Source: Starkeya sp. ORNL1 (lineage in GTDB: Bacteria > Pseudomonadota > Alphaproteobacteria > Rhizobiales > Xanthobacteraceae). Taken from it: a stretch of DNA of 64,000 nucleotides. Below are positions 1 through 8,112 of the stretch, piece by piece. Every line of letters begins with the position of its first letter. The stretch's first letter is position 1. The stretch lies in assembly GCF_012971745.1 (NCBI RefSeq), contig NZ_CP048834.1, positions 1,736,001-1,800,000 of the forward strand, in the 5' to 3' direction. The translations under genes and the position numbers were made by a program. The notes beneath the pieces are model-generated. The model was given only the letters and a program-made list of their open reading frames with translations, made no database searches and was not told the origin of the DNA.

Positions 1-1
1 G

Positions 2-580
2 CCCGCCCCGACCGAGCGGGAGCGCGGCCAATGGTACTTCCAGCGCTATGTCCCGCATCTGCCGACCGGCGGCGAAATGGTGCTGTTCGACCGCAGCTGG
101 TACAACCGCGCCGGCGTCGAGCGCGTGATGGGCTTCTGCACGCCGGACGAACTCGAGGAGTTCTTCCGCTCGGTGCCGGAGTTCGAGCACATGCTGGTGC
201 GCTCCGGCATCGTGCTGCTGAAGTACTGGTTCTCCATCACCGATGAAGAGCAGGAATTCCGCTTCCGGATGCGGATCGAGGATCCGCTGAAGCAGTGGAA
301 GCTCTCGCCCATGGACCTGGAAAGCCGGGTGCACTGGGAAGACTACACCAAGGCCAAGGAAGAGATGCTGGAGCGCACCCACACCGATGTCGCGCCGTGG
401 TGGGTGGTGCAGGCGGTCGACAAGAAGCGGGCGCGGCTCAACTGCATCGCGCATCTGCTGGCGCAGATCCCCTATGAGGATGTGCCCAAGCCCGAATTCG
501 AGCTGCCGGAACGGATCCGGCACGCCGACTACAGCCGCACCCCGGTGCCGGCGGAAATGTATGTGCCGGAAGTCTACTGA
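2..580 (+). CDS. ppk2: Polyphosphate kinase 2 family protein, 3' part
   Basis: The reading frame is open from the window edge, so the start lies outside. The visible part begins in the PPK2 core: [15 protein letters not shown], then [20 protein letters not shown], the conserved block just after the Walker-type region, and later the [12 protein letters not shown] and [17 protein letters not shown] blocks. PPK2 enzymes transfer phosphate between polyphosphate and nucleotides in the cytosol. The P-loop itself is upstream of the window. The gene is a host chromosomal gene and marks the left flank of the prophage-like region; nothing in it looks transferred. Confidence 0.93.
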   Translation, partial: PAPTERERGQWYFQRYVPHLPTGGEMVLFDRSWYNRAGVERVMGFCTPDELEEFFRSVPEFEHMLVRSGIVLLKYWFSITDEEQEFRFRMRIEDPLKQWKLSPMDLESRVHWEDYTKAKEEMLERTHTDVAPWWVVQAVDKKRARLNCIAHLLAQIPYEDVPKPEFELPERIRHADYSRTPVPAEMYVPEVY

Positions 581-721
581 GCGCCTTCTGGCCGCATGGA
601 TCGCACGCGACCGCTGCCGGGGCCCGGCGGCGGTCGTTGCGCGCGGATACTTGCGTAGTCATCGGTGGCGAGATTTCCCCTCGGCGTTGCGAAGGGGTCC
701 GGCGGGCGTGGCGGTGCCGCC

Positions 722-805
722 TCAGCTCCGCATCGAGCGGGCCATCAGGATGGCGGCCGCCAGCATCGCAAACACCACACCATAGGCAATATAGTCTGCC
801 AGCAT
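722..805 (-). CDS. 27-residue single-span membrane peptide
   Basis: This short minus-strand frame starts MLADYIAYGVVFAMLAAAIL and ends ARSMRS. It is almost wholly one hydrophobic helix with a basic C-terminal tail. A strong ribosome binding site (GGAGAAGG) sits 5-6 bases before the ATG, which is the main reason to call it. No function can be given. It lies convergent to ppk2 and outside the phage operon. It could be a regulatory membrane microprotein or a chance frame. Confidence 0.45.
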   Translation of the reverse strand: MLADYIAYGVVFAMLAAAILMARSMRS

Positions 806-1247
806 TGAGCCTTCTCCCGAGCTGCGCCAAGCATAATGCGGCCGATTACGCTGGGAAAGACATTTGCCGACTTCTCGACACAAGAATTAACGCAGGTAAA
901 TTACTTCATATATTGAAATAATGTGCGCGGCCCGACCCTGGGCACCGCGCGCGGGCAGTCTCCACGAGTTTGACTCAAAATGACCAGGTCATCCTGAGTG
1001 TCTGATCCGCAATTCGACCATGGCAGATGAAATGCGCCAGTTCCCCCGTCATCCCCGGCTTTGTTGTACCGGCCATCTCGGTCTCTGACGCGCTGCCCTG
1101 AATCGAGACCCCTGGCACAAGGCCGGGGATGACGGTCGTTCCTGCAATTACGAGTCAGACTTCGAGGCGCCGCAAAGCGCGCCTCGAAGGATGCTCAAGC
1201 CGGGCGCCATCTGCCCAGCCTAATCCCGGACGTTGCTGCTTTGCGAT
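806..1247. repeat. Intergenic region with palindromic repeats
   Basis: No gene is visible. At 1060-1140 there is a copy of the repeat family that reads cgtcatccccggc..ccggccatctcgg..ctggcacaaggccggggatgac (called R3 here). At 1163-1203 there is half of the family with the core cctcgaaggatgctcaag (R1). These are host-type mobile palindromes and recur between many genes further right. Confidence 0.7.
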
Positions 1248-1682
1248 CTACAGGATCGCGCGGGTCTTCAGGAATGCCAGATAGCGCGGATGCTCATTGG
1301 CGAAGATTTCCGCTCCCTCCAGAGCATAGGCGCGGATGAGTTCGTCGGCGGCACGATCAAGCTCTCCGCGACCATGGAGAACTTGACCAAATCTCAAATG
1401 CAGAAACGGATTGCCGATCGCACCAGGACACGTCATCGCGTAAGCCAACGTGTCATACGCAGACTTCATGTTGCCACCAAGAAAGCAGGCGTCGGCGATT
1501 GCTGCAAGTATCCATGTCGATGCGTTCCATTCATTTTTTGGAATTGGCACCAACTCCCAAGCCTTGCCGTATGCGCCTACAGCGTTCTTGAAGGCGCCCG
1601 CCTTTGCGAGAGCATCGCCATTGGCGCAAAATGCCTTGATCTGTTCATATACAGTATCGTCCAATTCTTTTCCGGTCGGCAT
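1248..1682 (-). CDS. TPR-like protein, probable immunity protein
   Basis: A 144-residue soluble protein starting MPTGKELDDTVYEQIKAFC. It has helical repeat spacing (GDALAKAGAFKNAVGAYGKA, then FGQVLHGRGELDRAADELIR and ending PRYLAFLKTRAIL) like a short tetratricopeptide protein. Proteins of this pattern often lie directly after polymorphic toxin genes, and here the gene follows a decayed C-terminal toxin-like tail (1685-2012). A broken second copy lies in the immunity cluster at 44.3 kb, which supports the immunity role by association. The start is the ATG at 1682; the longer frame upstream belongs to the remnant. It sits beyond the lysis genes at the far left end of the phage region. Confidence 0.65.
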   Translation of the reverse strand: MPTGKELDDTVYEQIKAFCANGDALAKAGAFKNAVGAYGKAWELVPIPKNEWNASTWILAAIADACFLGGNMKSAYDTLAYAMTCPGAIGNPFLHLRFGQVLHGRGELDRAADELIRAYALEGAEIFANEHPRYLAFLKTRAIL

Positions 1683-1684
1683 TA

Positions 1685-2012
1685 CTAGTTTTCCCTTATC
1701 CTCACGGGCTCCGGCGCGCGTGGCTCCAGATAAGTCTGTTGCAAGCGCGGGCCTTCTGGCCGATTGACGGAACTGGGTTGCAGAAAATAATTGTCGGCGT
1801 CCAGCATAAATGCGCGTACCTCGGGTGATTTTTCTCCTGTGAAACGTCCGATATCGTTCCACCACACGACGACGGGAATTCTGTGCCATATCTATGGTCG
1901 AATCGATAAGCATCCAGTCGCCGTCCGGAGCCAAAAGCTCAAGATCATGCGGGTTCCCTCGTAGTAACGGTCCCTCTACCGTGGTTCTATCTTCGTAAGA
2001 GAATCTTGATTA
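1685..2012 (-). pseudogene. Frameshifted C-terminal remnant before the TPR-like gene
   Basis: No start codon is present. One frame gives GPLLRGNPHDLELLAPDGDW and DSTIDMAQNS; after a frameshift near 1875 the other frame continues VVVWWNDIGRFTGEKSP to a C-terminus ending PVRIREN just 3 bases before the TPR-like gene. The two halves together read like the end of one protein. Its place directly before a likely immunity gene suggests the tail of a toxin whose N-terminus was lost. I do not recognise the domain. Confidence 0.45.
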
Positions 2013-2032
2013 GCTTCAGAGATCAGGGACAA

Positions 2033-2500
2033 ATGGGTGCCATGAGTTCCGAAGACGCAATCTGGCATGTCACCGTCGATGGGCACGCAGCCCTCACAAC
2101 TCGCCTGGCGAGCGACGAGCCCGTCATCGACGCCATGGCCGGCCATCTGCACCGCGCCGTGATGATCGGGCGCGACCCGATCCCGCCTTATCCCGGGCTT
2201 GCCGCCCTGATGACCGCAGAGGGGCCGGACCTGCTGGTGACGGTCTATCTCGACCGCGCCGACGGCCCGGTGCCGCTGCTGAGCTTCGGCGTCGCCACCC
2301 AGCCCTCCGCCAATGCCGCGCGGCTGTGGGGTATCGTCGGCGGCACGGGCGAGCCGCCGCCGACGCCCTGGTGCGCGGCGAAGCCGGAGATCGGCGCGCA
2401 CGACAATGGTGCAGAGCTGGCGCTCATCGAGGACTATCGGCGCTGCCTCGCCTTCGCCTGGATCGACCGCGTGCGCGGGGTGGGCGCGGCGGAGAGCTAG
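2033..2500 (+). CDS. Hypothetical protein
   Basis: A 155-residue protein, start chosen at MGAMSSEDAIWHVTVDG because AGGGA precedes it at good spacing; the ATG at 2042 is an alternative. It contains DPIPPYPGLAALMTAEGP and a C-terminal LAFAWIDRVRG. No signal peptide or membrane span. It runs convergently into the lysis cassette and overlaps the next minus-strand gene by 4 bases. I do not recognise it; opposite orientation to the phage operon suggests a host or accessory gene. Confidence 0.6.
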   Translation: MGAMSSEDAIWHVTVDGHAALTTRLASDEPVIDAMAGHLHRAVMIGRDPIPPYPGLAALMTAEGPDLLVTVYLDRADGPVPLLSFGVATQPSANAARLWGIVGGTGEPPPTPWCAAKPEIGAHDNGAELALIEDYRRCLAFAWIDRVRGVGAAES

Positions 2501-2823
2501 ACCACGCCCTTCGCCACCGGCGCGATGATGCGGTCGAGCCGGTCGCCCACCCGGTCGATCGCCTTCACCACCCGCTCCTCCAGTTCGCGCATGGCTTCGC
2601 GCGAGACATATTCGCGCGCCACCTGCTCGCGGAACTGGGCGAGCGCCGCCGCCTCCAGCACGATGCGCTCCTCGGCGTGCTTCAGCTTGGCCTCTATGTC
2701 GCGGGCGGCGATCTCGGCGCGGGCGGAGCGATCCGCCGCCCGCACCAGGAACACCACCATGCCGATGAGATGAGCGCCGACGATGATGACCAGGCTGCCA
2801 TTGATCTGCCAGTCGATCATCAT
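2497..2823 (-). CDS. Small membrane-anchored coiled-coil phage protein
   Basis: 108 residues: one N-terminal transmembrane helix (IDWQINGSLVIIVGAHLIGM) followed by a long charged helix (AEIAARDIEAKLKHAEERIV, then ELEERVVKAIDRVGDRLDR). The start is the ATG at 2823, just after the o-spanin stop. It is the last gene of the lysis block. The type, one anchor plus a coiled coil, is common next to phage spanins, but I cannot name its function. Confidence 0.65.
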   Translation of the reverse strand: MMIDWQINGSLVIIVGAHLIGMVVFLVRAADRSARAEIAARDIEAKLKHAEERIVLEAAALAQFREQVAREYVSREAMRELEERVVKAIDRVGDRLDRIIAPVAKGVV

Positions 2824-2824
2824 C

Positions 2825-3019
2825 TCAGCGCCACCCGCACAGCGCCTTGCCGGCGGCATTGTGCGCCTTCACTCCGCGGACGGTGTCATCGGTATCGCGC
2901 GCGGACCAGCTGATGGCGCGGAACGATCCGCAGGCGGTCCTAGTCGCGCCGCTGGAAGCCGTCGTCGTCGCGCAGGCGCCCGTCAAGAGCGCTGCGCTCA
3001 GCGCGAGCCCGAGCCTCAT
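2825..3019 (-). CDS. o-spanin, outer-membrane lipoprotein (Rz1-like)
   Basis: 64 residues beginning MRLGLALSAALLTGACATTT, a lipoprotein signal with lipobox LTGAC. The mature part holds the pattern CGSFRAISWSARDTDDTVRG, VKAHNAAGKALCG, typical of Rz1-like proteins of alphaproteobacterial phages. Known role: outer-membrane partner of the i-spanin, fusing the membranes in the last step of lysis. The gene starts inside the i-spanin gene in another frame (overlap 2940-3019), the classic nested Rz/Rz1 arrangement. Confidence 0.8.
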   Translation of the reverse strand: MRLGLALSAALLTGACATTTASSGATRTACGSFRAISWSARDTDDTVRGVKAHNAAGKALCGWR

Positions 3020-3269
3020 TGGCCTTGCCAATGGCCCTGTCGGCAGCCTTCTCGGCACGGTCGATTTCATGGGACTGACCTTTCTGGAAAGCGCGCGCAA
3101 GCAGCGCGAGGGCGAAGGCCCCGCCGGCGCCCCACACGGCGAGCGTGCGGGCGGCGGCGAGGCCGAACCAGGTGAAGACGAGGAAGACGAGCCCGGCGAG
3201 CGCGACGAGGGCGAACACCAGCTGCGCCTCCCAGGGGATGAGGGCGATGAGGCTCAAGACGAGGTTCAT
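2940..3269 (-). CDS. i-spanin-like inner-membrane protein (Rz-like)
   Basis: 109 residues. Two hydrophobic stretches at the N-terminus (LIALIPWEAQLVFALVALAG and LAVWGAGGAFALALLARAF) are followed by a charged helical part (EIDRAEKAADRAIGKANEAR). The start ATG at 3269 overlaps the endolysin stop by 4 bases. By position and by the embedded lipoprotein gene it is the inner-membrane spanin, though two spans rather than one also allow a holin role. It ends inside the o-spanin coding region. Confidence 0.7.
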   Translation of the reverse strand: MNLVLSLIALIPWEAQLVFALVALAGLVFLVFTWFGLAAARTLAVWGAGGAFALALLARAFQKGQSHEIDRAEKAADRAIGKANEARARAERSALDGRLRDDDGFQRRD

Positions 3270-4213
3270 GCTTCCGCACTCCGCAGCCGCCGGGCGAGGA
3301 AGCCGATGCCGATGGCGAGAGCCGCCACCACCACCGCGGCGATCGCCCATTGCAGCGGGCCGGGGCCGGAGGCGGCGCTGAGTATGGTGGTGAGGATGCC
3401 GCCGCCGGTGGCGAGGCCTTCCGGCGTCTTCAGCGCATCGATCAGCGTCTTGTCCGCCGGCGGCGCGCCGGCCGCAGTGCGGCGCTCCAGGCGCTCCCGC
3501 ATGGCGGCGCGGGTCGCCGGGCCAGCAACGCCGTCGACGAGGATCTTCGCCTGGCGCTGCACGCCCTCGACCGCCGCCCTGGTCTTCGGCCCATCGAGGC
3601 CATCGACCGGCACGTCATAGCCGAGCGCGACGAGGTCGCGCTGCAGTTCGCGCACCTCGTCCGAGGATGTCGGCGCTTCGACCGGCAGCTTGCCCCACAG
3701 CGTGCGTGCCTTGGCGAGCCAGGCCTTGCGGCCGGCAAGTCCATTGGTGCCCCCATTGATCTTGCGGGTAATGGCGGCAATGTCGTCGCGGTCGGCGAGC
3801 GCGTTCAGTCCCTTGGCCTGCCAGTATTCGCAGGCGATGCGCAGCGAGAGTTCGGGCTCGGCGGCACGGGCCGGATCGGCCTCGAGATCGAGCCCCAGGC
3901 GCGTGCCATAGGCGCGGTAATTGGCGCGGCCGGTGAGCTGGATCAGCCCCCTGCCCTTGTAGCGCTTGCCGTCGCCCGCGCGCGTATTGCCGAGATCGCG
4001 CCGGCCCTCATAGGCGGCGCCGGAGGCGTATTCCTCGGTGGTGCGGAAACCGTCGCTCTCATGGGCCAGTTGCGCCAGGAAATGGCAGACGCGGCTTGGC
4101 GTGGTGATGGCGTAGGCGTCGAGTACCGGGGCGTCGGCGGCGAGGGCGTCAAGGATATCGGGCCGACCATGAGGCGCAAATGCGCGCAACCGGCCGGCCG
4201 CAAGGGTGACCAT
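3266..4213 (-). CDS. Endolysin: GH19-type lysozyme, peptidoglycan-binding domain, C-terminal membrane anchor
   Basis: 315 residues. Residues about 35-170 form a glycoside hydrolase family 19 (chitinase-like) domain: FLAQLAHESDGFRTTEEYAS with the likely catalytic Glu, and YKGRGLIQLTGRANYRAYG. Residues about 185-245 are a peptidoglycan-binding domain (VRELQRDLVALGYDVPVDG, AGPATRAAMRER). The end holds a transmembrane helix (AIAAVVVAALAIGIGFLARR). It cuts murein during host lysis; a C-terminal anchor may act as a built-in holin or pinholin-like release control. The start has GGAG upstream and a terminator lies just before it. Confidence 0.9.
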   Translation of the reverse strand: MVTLAAGRLRAFAPHGRPDILDALAADAPVLDAYAITTPSRVCHFLAQLAHESDGFRTTEEYASGAAYEGRRDLGNTRAGDGKRYKGRGLIQLTGRANYRAYGTRLGLDLEADPARAAEPELSLRIACEYWQAKGLNALADRDDIAAITRKINGGTNGLAGRKAWLAKARTLWGKLPVEAPTSSDEVRELQRDLVALGYDVPVDGLDGPKTRAAVEGVQRQAKILVDGVAGPATRAAMRERLERRTAAGAPPADKTLIDALKTPEGLATGGGILTTILSAASGPGPLQWAIAAVVVAALAIGIGFLARRLRSAEA

Positions 4214-4243
4214 GGGAATCTCCGGGATGTGGGGGATGAAATG

Positions 4244-4270
4244 AAAAAGCCGCCCGATGAGGCGGCTTGC
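4244..4270 (-). terminator. Intrinsic terminator before the endolysin
   Basis: On the minus strand AAGCCGCC-tcatcg-GGCGGCTT is followed by TTT. It lies 30 bases before the endolysin start, so tail-operon transcripts would end or be attenuated here. Confidence 0.75.
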
Positions 4271-4336
4271 AGTGCAAGGAAGGCGCGCCTGGCGCCCGGC
4301 CCGACGTGACCGGGATGCGCCGACTTTCTCAGAAAG

Positions 4337-4862
4337 TTACTTCAAAAACGGTATGATATTGACTGAACGCATGCCGCGTGGTCCGGTGCGGCATGCACCG
4401 CACATTTGCCGCCGGCTTCACCCTGATCGTCTATCCGCTCAACCGCGTGCTCCGATGGGCGCGCGCGCAAATGGCTGCGGTTCGTGCTGTTTGGTACCGG
4501 GTCTTTCCCGATATCCCACGGGACAAAAATGATCCCGACGATTCGGAAGGACGGCAGTGGTGATCCGAGAATCACATCCGCAAAGGGCGAGGCTGCGGGG
4601 AGCTATGGCTGTATGCGCAGCCTCATCGTTACCGACGAAAGCAGTCTGCTCAGCGCAAGCGCTCGCCTCAGCCTGATCGCCGGGATGATTCCAGAGCACA
4701 GCAAAGAATAGGGAAGAAACGGCACGGCCGCGCGGTAGCGGACAAGCTGTCTCGCACTGCCGCGCCGGCGGACCGCCCTCGGCTTGTCGAGCCATGAGGG
4801 CGGACGCATTCTGGCAGATCGCCGCCCGATTAGTTCGAAAACATTACGATATTGACTGATCG
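4337..4862 (+). repeat. Two copies of a 28-bp leader-like direct repeat
   Basis: The motif ttc(a/g)aaaac..ta(t/c)gatattgactga occurs at 4340-4365 and again at 4833-4859. Each copy is followed about 28-31 bases later by an ATGCAC start of a small plus-strand frame (4393 and 4886). It may be a shared promoter or operator. No clear sigma-70 hexamer pair could be assigned. Confidence 0.4.
4393..4563 (+). CDS. Small basic hypothetical protein
   Basis: 56 residues starting MHRTFAAGFTLIVYPLNRVL, Arg-rich middle and an acidic end (KNDPDDSEG). It opposes the phage operon and follows the first copy of the repeated leader. There is no obvious ribosome binding site. A hydrophobic N-terminal stretch may be a weak anchor. 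Low certainty. Confidence 0.3.
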   Translation: MHRTFAAGFTLIVYPLNRVLRWARAQMAAVRAVWYRVFPDIPRDKNDPDDSEGRQW

Positions 4863-4885
4863 CCAGGCGTGTGCTCCCTAACGGT

Positions 4886-5095
4886 ATGCACATCGCGAAC
4901 GACATACTGACGGACGAAGCCGTTCATGAAGCCGCCGCGCGCCTGCGCGAGGCATTTCGGCTGAATCCGAGCACGGCGAACGCGCAGGAGCGCGCCGATG
5001 TCGACACGATCCTTGCGTGGGTCATGCGGCAGACCGCACTGCCCGCAGCTTATGGGCGGCCCGACATCGAGACCCCACGGCACGAGGCACGCTAG
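4886..5095 (+). CDS. Small hypothetical protein in the lysis-tail gap
   Basis: 69 residues starting MHIANDILTDEAVHEAAARL, with RLREAFRLNPSTANAQERAD and VDTILAWVMRQTALP. It looks like a real soluble helical protein (balanced charge, no low-complexity). It follows the second copy of the repeated leader. Orientation is against the phage late genes, so it may be a moron with its own promoter. Function unknown. Confidence 0.45.
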   Translation: MHIANDILTDEAVHEAAARLREAFRLNPSTANAQERADVDTILAWVMRQTALPAAYGRPDIETPRHEAR

Positions 5096-5142
5096 AGTCC
5101 AGCTTCGGCATGCTGCAACATGCTGACGTATTCTGAGGCGGA

Positions 5143-5176
5143 CCGGCGTGCCGCCAGAGGAGACGGCACGCCGGTG
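5143..5176 (-). terminator. Strong hairpin after the SGNH tail gene
   Basis: Perfect 12-bp inverted repeat accggcgtgccg / cggcacgccggt around a 10-base loop, immediately after the 3' end of the tail gene on the minus strand. No T-run follows, so it may be a bidirectional or mRNA-stabilising hairpin rather than a full intrinsic terminator. Confidence 0.6.
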
Positions 5177-5181
5177 CCGGA

Positions 5182-7746
5182 TCAGGCCTCCGCTGCGATG
5201 GCCGCGAGGTATGTCGTGAGTACACCCTTAAGCTCGGCTCGCATGGTGTCGTTATCGCCGAACGACGCGCCAATGGCGAGGAAGCTTGGGATAATGCCCT
5301 GCATGGCAACAAGGCTAATGGGGACAGCGGGAAGCCCGGTGGACGGCGTGGTGAGTTCTCGGTTTATCGCGAGCTCGCGGTAAATTCGCTTTCGGTCACC
5401 GTTGCGTTCAAGGCTATAGAAGCCAGCGGTTCCAGCGGTCCCGGTCGCTTGATCGGCCCCACCGTCATTGAGCCGGAAGATCTTATTCCCATTATGGCGG
5501 TAGACGACCAAAGAGGGCGACGCCGTAGCCTCGACGACGTTGCTGCCGAGGCCCGATACGGTTGGTGCGATGAATACCGAGGCGTCGTCGCGGGAGTAGC
5601 GCTGCACGGCGGGATCGCTTGGGTTGAGCCCGTTCAGCCGGTCGCCGGTCACGCTTTGGGTCCAGCCGGCATCGACCGTGAAAACCGGGACGCCAACAAC
5701 CGCGAGATTGAATCTGCTCGGGTCGCACCAGTTCAGCAGCGACGAGTTGCGGCCATGGGCGAACAGGAAATGCAGGGCGTCGAGGCGATCAAGGATGCCC
5801 TTGGCAAACAGCGCGCGCATGGCGACGTCGACAGTCTCGATGCGCTCGTCGGTCGGCGCCTCGCCTGCCGCCTGCATCAGGTCGACCAGGTCGGAGGTGC
5901 GGCCGGATATTCGCCCGACGCCCGGCAGATACACGCCGCCGGGATCCATGGCGTCGAGCAGCGCAGGCGTCTTGAAAGCGAGGCCCAGACGCTCGGGCAT
6001 GTAGATGCCGTTGGGATCGCGCTTCACCGCATCGACCTGATCGCCAGCAATGGAAATGGCGAGATTGCCGACCGGGTGGGTACCGTCCGTGGTTGGGACC
6101 ATGTGCATTGTCGTTCCCGCGAGATGAGCCTTGGTAAGGGCGGAGGTGAGCGTCACGTCATAGCCGCCGCTGCCGTCGGCGACGGACAGCGAGGCGTTGC
6201 GCTGTTCCCAATTGGCCGCGCCGCCCTCGAAGACGACGGTGGCCGCAGTAGCCCCTCTGGGGAGTGGAACCGGCGCAGCGAGCTTGACGGTCGTGGCGCC
6301 AATGGCGGCGTCGGCGAGCAGCGTCGTGGCGAGCGGGATGATCCAGCGGTCACCATAGGGATCCGGGCCGACAAAGCTCGGCGTCACGTCCAGCAGGTGG
6401 TCGACGGGCTCTGGAACGGTGCGCAGATAATCGACCATCTGCCAGCGCACAGCCGTCAGGCCGGGACCGTCCTGCACCTCGTTGAAGGTCATCTGATCGT
6501 AGTTTGTCCAACGCCAGTTGCCGGCGCTCTGCGATCGCGGGCCCCATGTACTTTGATCAAGCGGCACATCACGGGCGAACCCCTCCTCCGCCTTCAGCAT
6601 CGCCCACCATGCCGCCATGCGCGCCTGCCATATGGCGAGATCCGGGTGCTTGTCGCTCGTGCCCATCTCCGAGAGCACCCGCGTATAAGGCCGGTTCGGC
6701 AGGCTGCGCACCATCTGGTAGCGCCAGTAATGCGAGGAACCGATCGGCTCGATTGAAGTCGTGTTGGCCGCGTTTGAGCCCGACAGCGACAGGTTGATGA
6801 TGCCCATGGCGGCGGACCGCTCGCTCTCCCGCGCCATGAGCACCGGCCACCCAGCGGTGGCGATGCTGTCGCCAAGCAGTTCGAAGGCGTCGCGGCCGTC
6901 CCAGCAGCCTTGCTCCACGATCGCCGACGGGCCGTAGCAATTCAGCGCCTGGCCGCCGGCGCCGCTGACGCCGCCCGATGGCAGCACCGAGGCGCCGGTG
7001 AGATAACCGGGATTGGGTGCGGCGCTATAGGCGCCGCCATAATCGCTGCCCAGCTGATCCGGCCGGTACGGGCCGGGCCGGGTCGCGCCCTGCGCCACCG
7101 AGCACAGCGTGATCGCGAATATCTTGCTGCGGGGCCGGATCTTTACCGACACTTCGCCCCACACGCCGACCGTGCCGGCGGGGACAAGCACGCCTGGCTG
7201 GCCGCCGAACAGGATCGGGTAATGCACCCCTTCGACCAGGAGGGCGGCGCCATCGATGGTGAGGTCCGATGAGCCCGGCTCTTCCGGCTCGGCTCGCCCG
7301 TCATTCCAGGCGATGAAGTTGGGATAAAACACGCGGAGCTTGCGTGCGCCATGGCCATTGATCCAGATCGGCACCCTGGTGGCGACGGACTTCGTCGTTG
7401 CCGTGGCGGCTGGCGTTTCAAATTGCGGGGGAAACAGCCCGGTTCCCGCCGCCATCCAGGGCGGCAGGACGGTGACGCGCATGGTGCGCGGATCACCATC
7501 GACGCCGACGACGACGTCGTGCGTGGCGGCGTCAAGATAGTTCAATCCGGCGCTACCGGCGGCAACGATGCTGGAGCCGTCGAGCGCAAAGCGTCCGGCT
7601 GCATCGTCCAACAATGTCAGCGTGGCGCCCGAAGCGGCGATGGTGGCGACCACCGTTCCGTCCCATGCGAAGCTCGGCACCTCGGCGAAGCTGGGAACAA
7701 GAAGGCTTCCCGCACCCCTCGACAGTCCCAATCCCACCCCCAGCAT
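5182..7746 (-). CDS. Large tail protein with SGNH-hydrolase-like domain
   Basis: 854 residues; start ATG at 7746 overlaps the upstream stop as TGATG. The N-terminal 250 residues are beta-rich (TLLDDAAGRFALDGSS, MRVTVLPPWMAAGTGL). From about residue 290 an SGNH/GDSL-like block is visible: FELLGDSIATAGWPVLMARE with the Ser nucleophile, and NLSLSGSNAANTTS. Such domains in phage tail fibres and tailspikes deacylate surface polysaccharide. The middle (KLAAPVPLPRGATAATVVFE) is jelly-roll-like. It is the last gene of the tail operon and a likely host-recognition or surface-processing protein. Confidence 0.65.
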   Translation of the reverse strand: MLGVGLGLSRGAGSLLVPSFAEVPSFAWDGTVVATIAASGATLTLLDDAAGRFALDGSSIVAAGSAGLNYLDAATHDVVVGVDGDPRTMRVTVLPPWMAAGTGLFPPQFETPAATATTKSVATRVPIWINGHGARKLRVFYPNFIAWNDGRAEPEEPGSSDLTIDGAALLVEGVHYPILFGGQPGVLVPAGTVGVWGEVSVKIRPRSKIFAITLCSVAQGATRPGPYRPDQLGSDYGGAYSAAPNPGYLTGASVLPSGGVSGAGGQALNCYGPSAIVEQGCWDGRDAFELLGDSIATAGWPVLMARESERSAAMGIINLSLSGSNAANTTSIEPIGSSHYWRYQMVRSLPNRPYTRVLSEMGTSDKHPDLAIWQARMAAWWAMLKAEEGFARDVPLDQSTWGPRSQSAGNWRWTNYDQMTFNEVQDGPGLTAVRWQMVDYLRTVPEPVDHLLDVTPSFVGPDPYGDRWIIPLATTLLADAAIGATTVKLAAPVPLPRGATAATVVFEGGAANWEQRNASLSVADGSGGYDVTLTSALTKAHLAGTTMHMVPTTDGTHPVGNLAISIAGDQVDAVKRDPNGIYMPERLGLAFKTPALLDAMDPGGVYLPGVGRISGRTSDLVDLMQAAGEAPTDERIETVDVAMRALFAKGILDRLDALHFLFAHGRNSSLLNWCDPSRFNLAVVGVPVFTVDAGWTQSVTGDRLNGLNPSDPAVQRYSRDDASVFIAPTVSGLGSNVVEATASPSLVVYRHNGNKIFRLNDGGADQATGTAGTAGFYSLERNGDRKRIYRELAINRELTTPSTGLPAVPISLVAMQGIIPSFLAIGASFGDNDTMRAELKGVLTTYLAAIAAEA

Positions 7747-8084
7747 CACGGCACCGCCTTGACGGCGACCTTCGCGCCGAGCGGGAGAGCGACTTCGAGG
7801 GTGGCGCCGGGCAAAATGATGTCGCCGGCCGAGGAGGTGTTGTCGCCCGTCGTGCGGTCGGGATCGGGAGTGGTGCCGATTGCGTAGTTGCAGGCGGCAT
7901 CGATGGCGGTGATGCGGGCGACCATGTCGCGATTGGCCGCCATCGCCTCGCCGAGCGCGGATGTCGTGGTAGCCGCGCCGCCGGAAAAGTCCAATACTTG
8001 CGAATACACGCACTCGCCGAGGACGTTCGAGCCACTATTGTCCTTCAGGCCCACGCTGTAATAAGCGAGCTTTGCCTTTGCCAT
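7746..8084 (-). CDS. Small phage virion-associated protein
   Basis: 112 residues, MAKAKLAYYSVGLKDNSGSN to LPLGAKVAVKAVP. Thr/Ser/Ala-rich and probably beta, without signal or membrane span. It is translationally coupled (TGATG) to the large tail gene. Function not recognised; position suggests a tail or fibre accessory protein. Confidence 0.6.
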   Translation of the reverse strand: MAKAKLAYYSVGLKDNSGSNVLGECVYSQVLDFSGGAATTTSALGEAMAANRDMVARITAIDAACNYAIGTTPDPDRTTGDNTSSAGDIILPGATLEVALPLGAKVAVKAVP

Positions 8085-8112
8085 CGCTGGCCCTCCATGT
8101 TGTCAGATTGAG

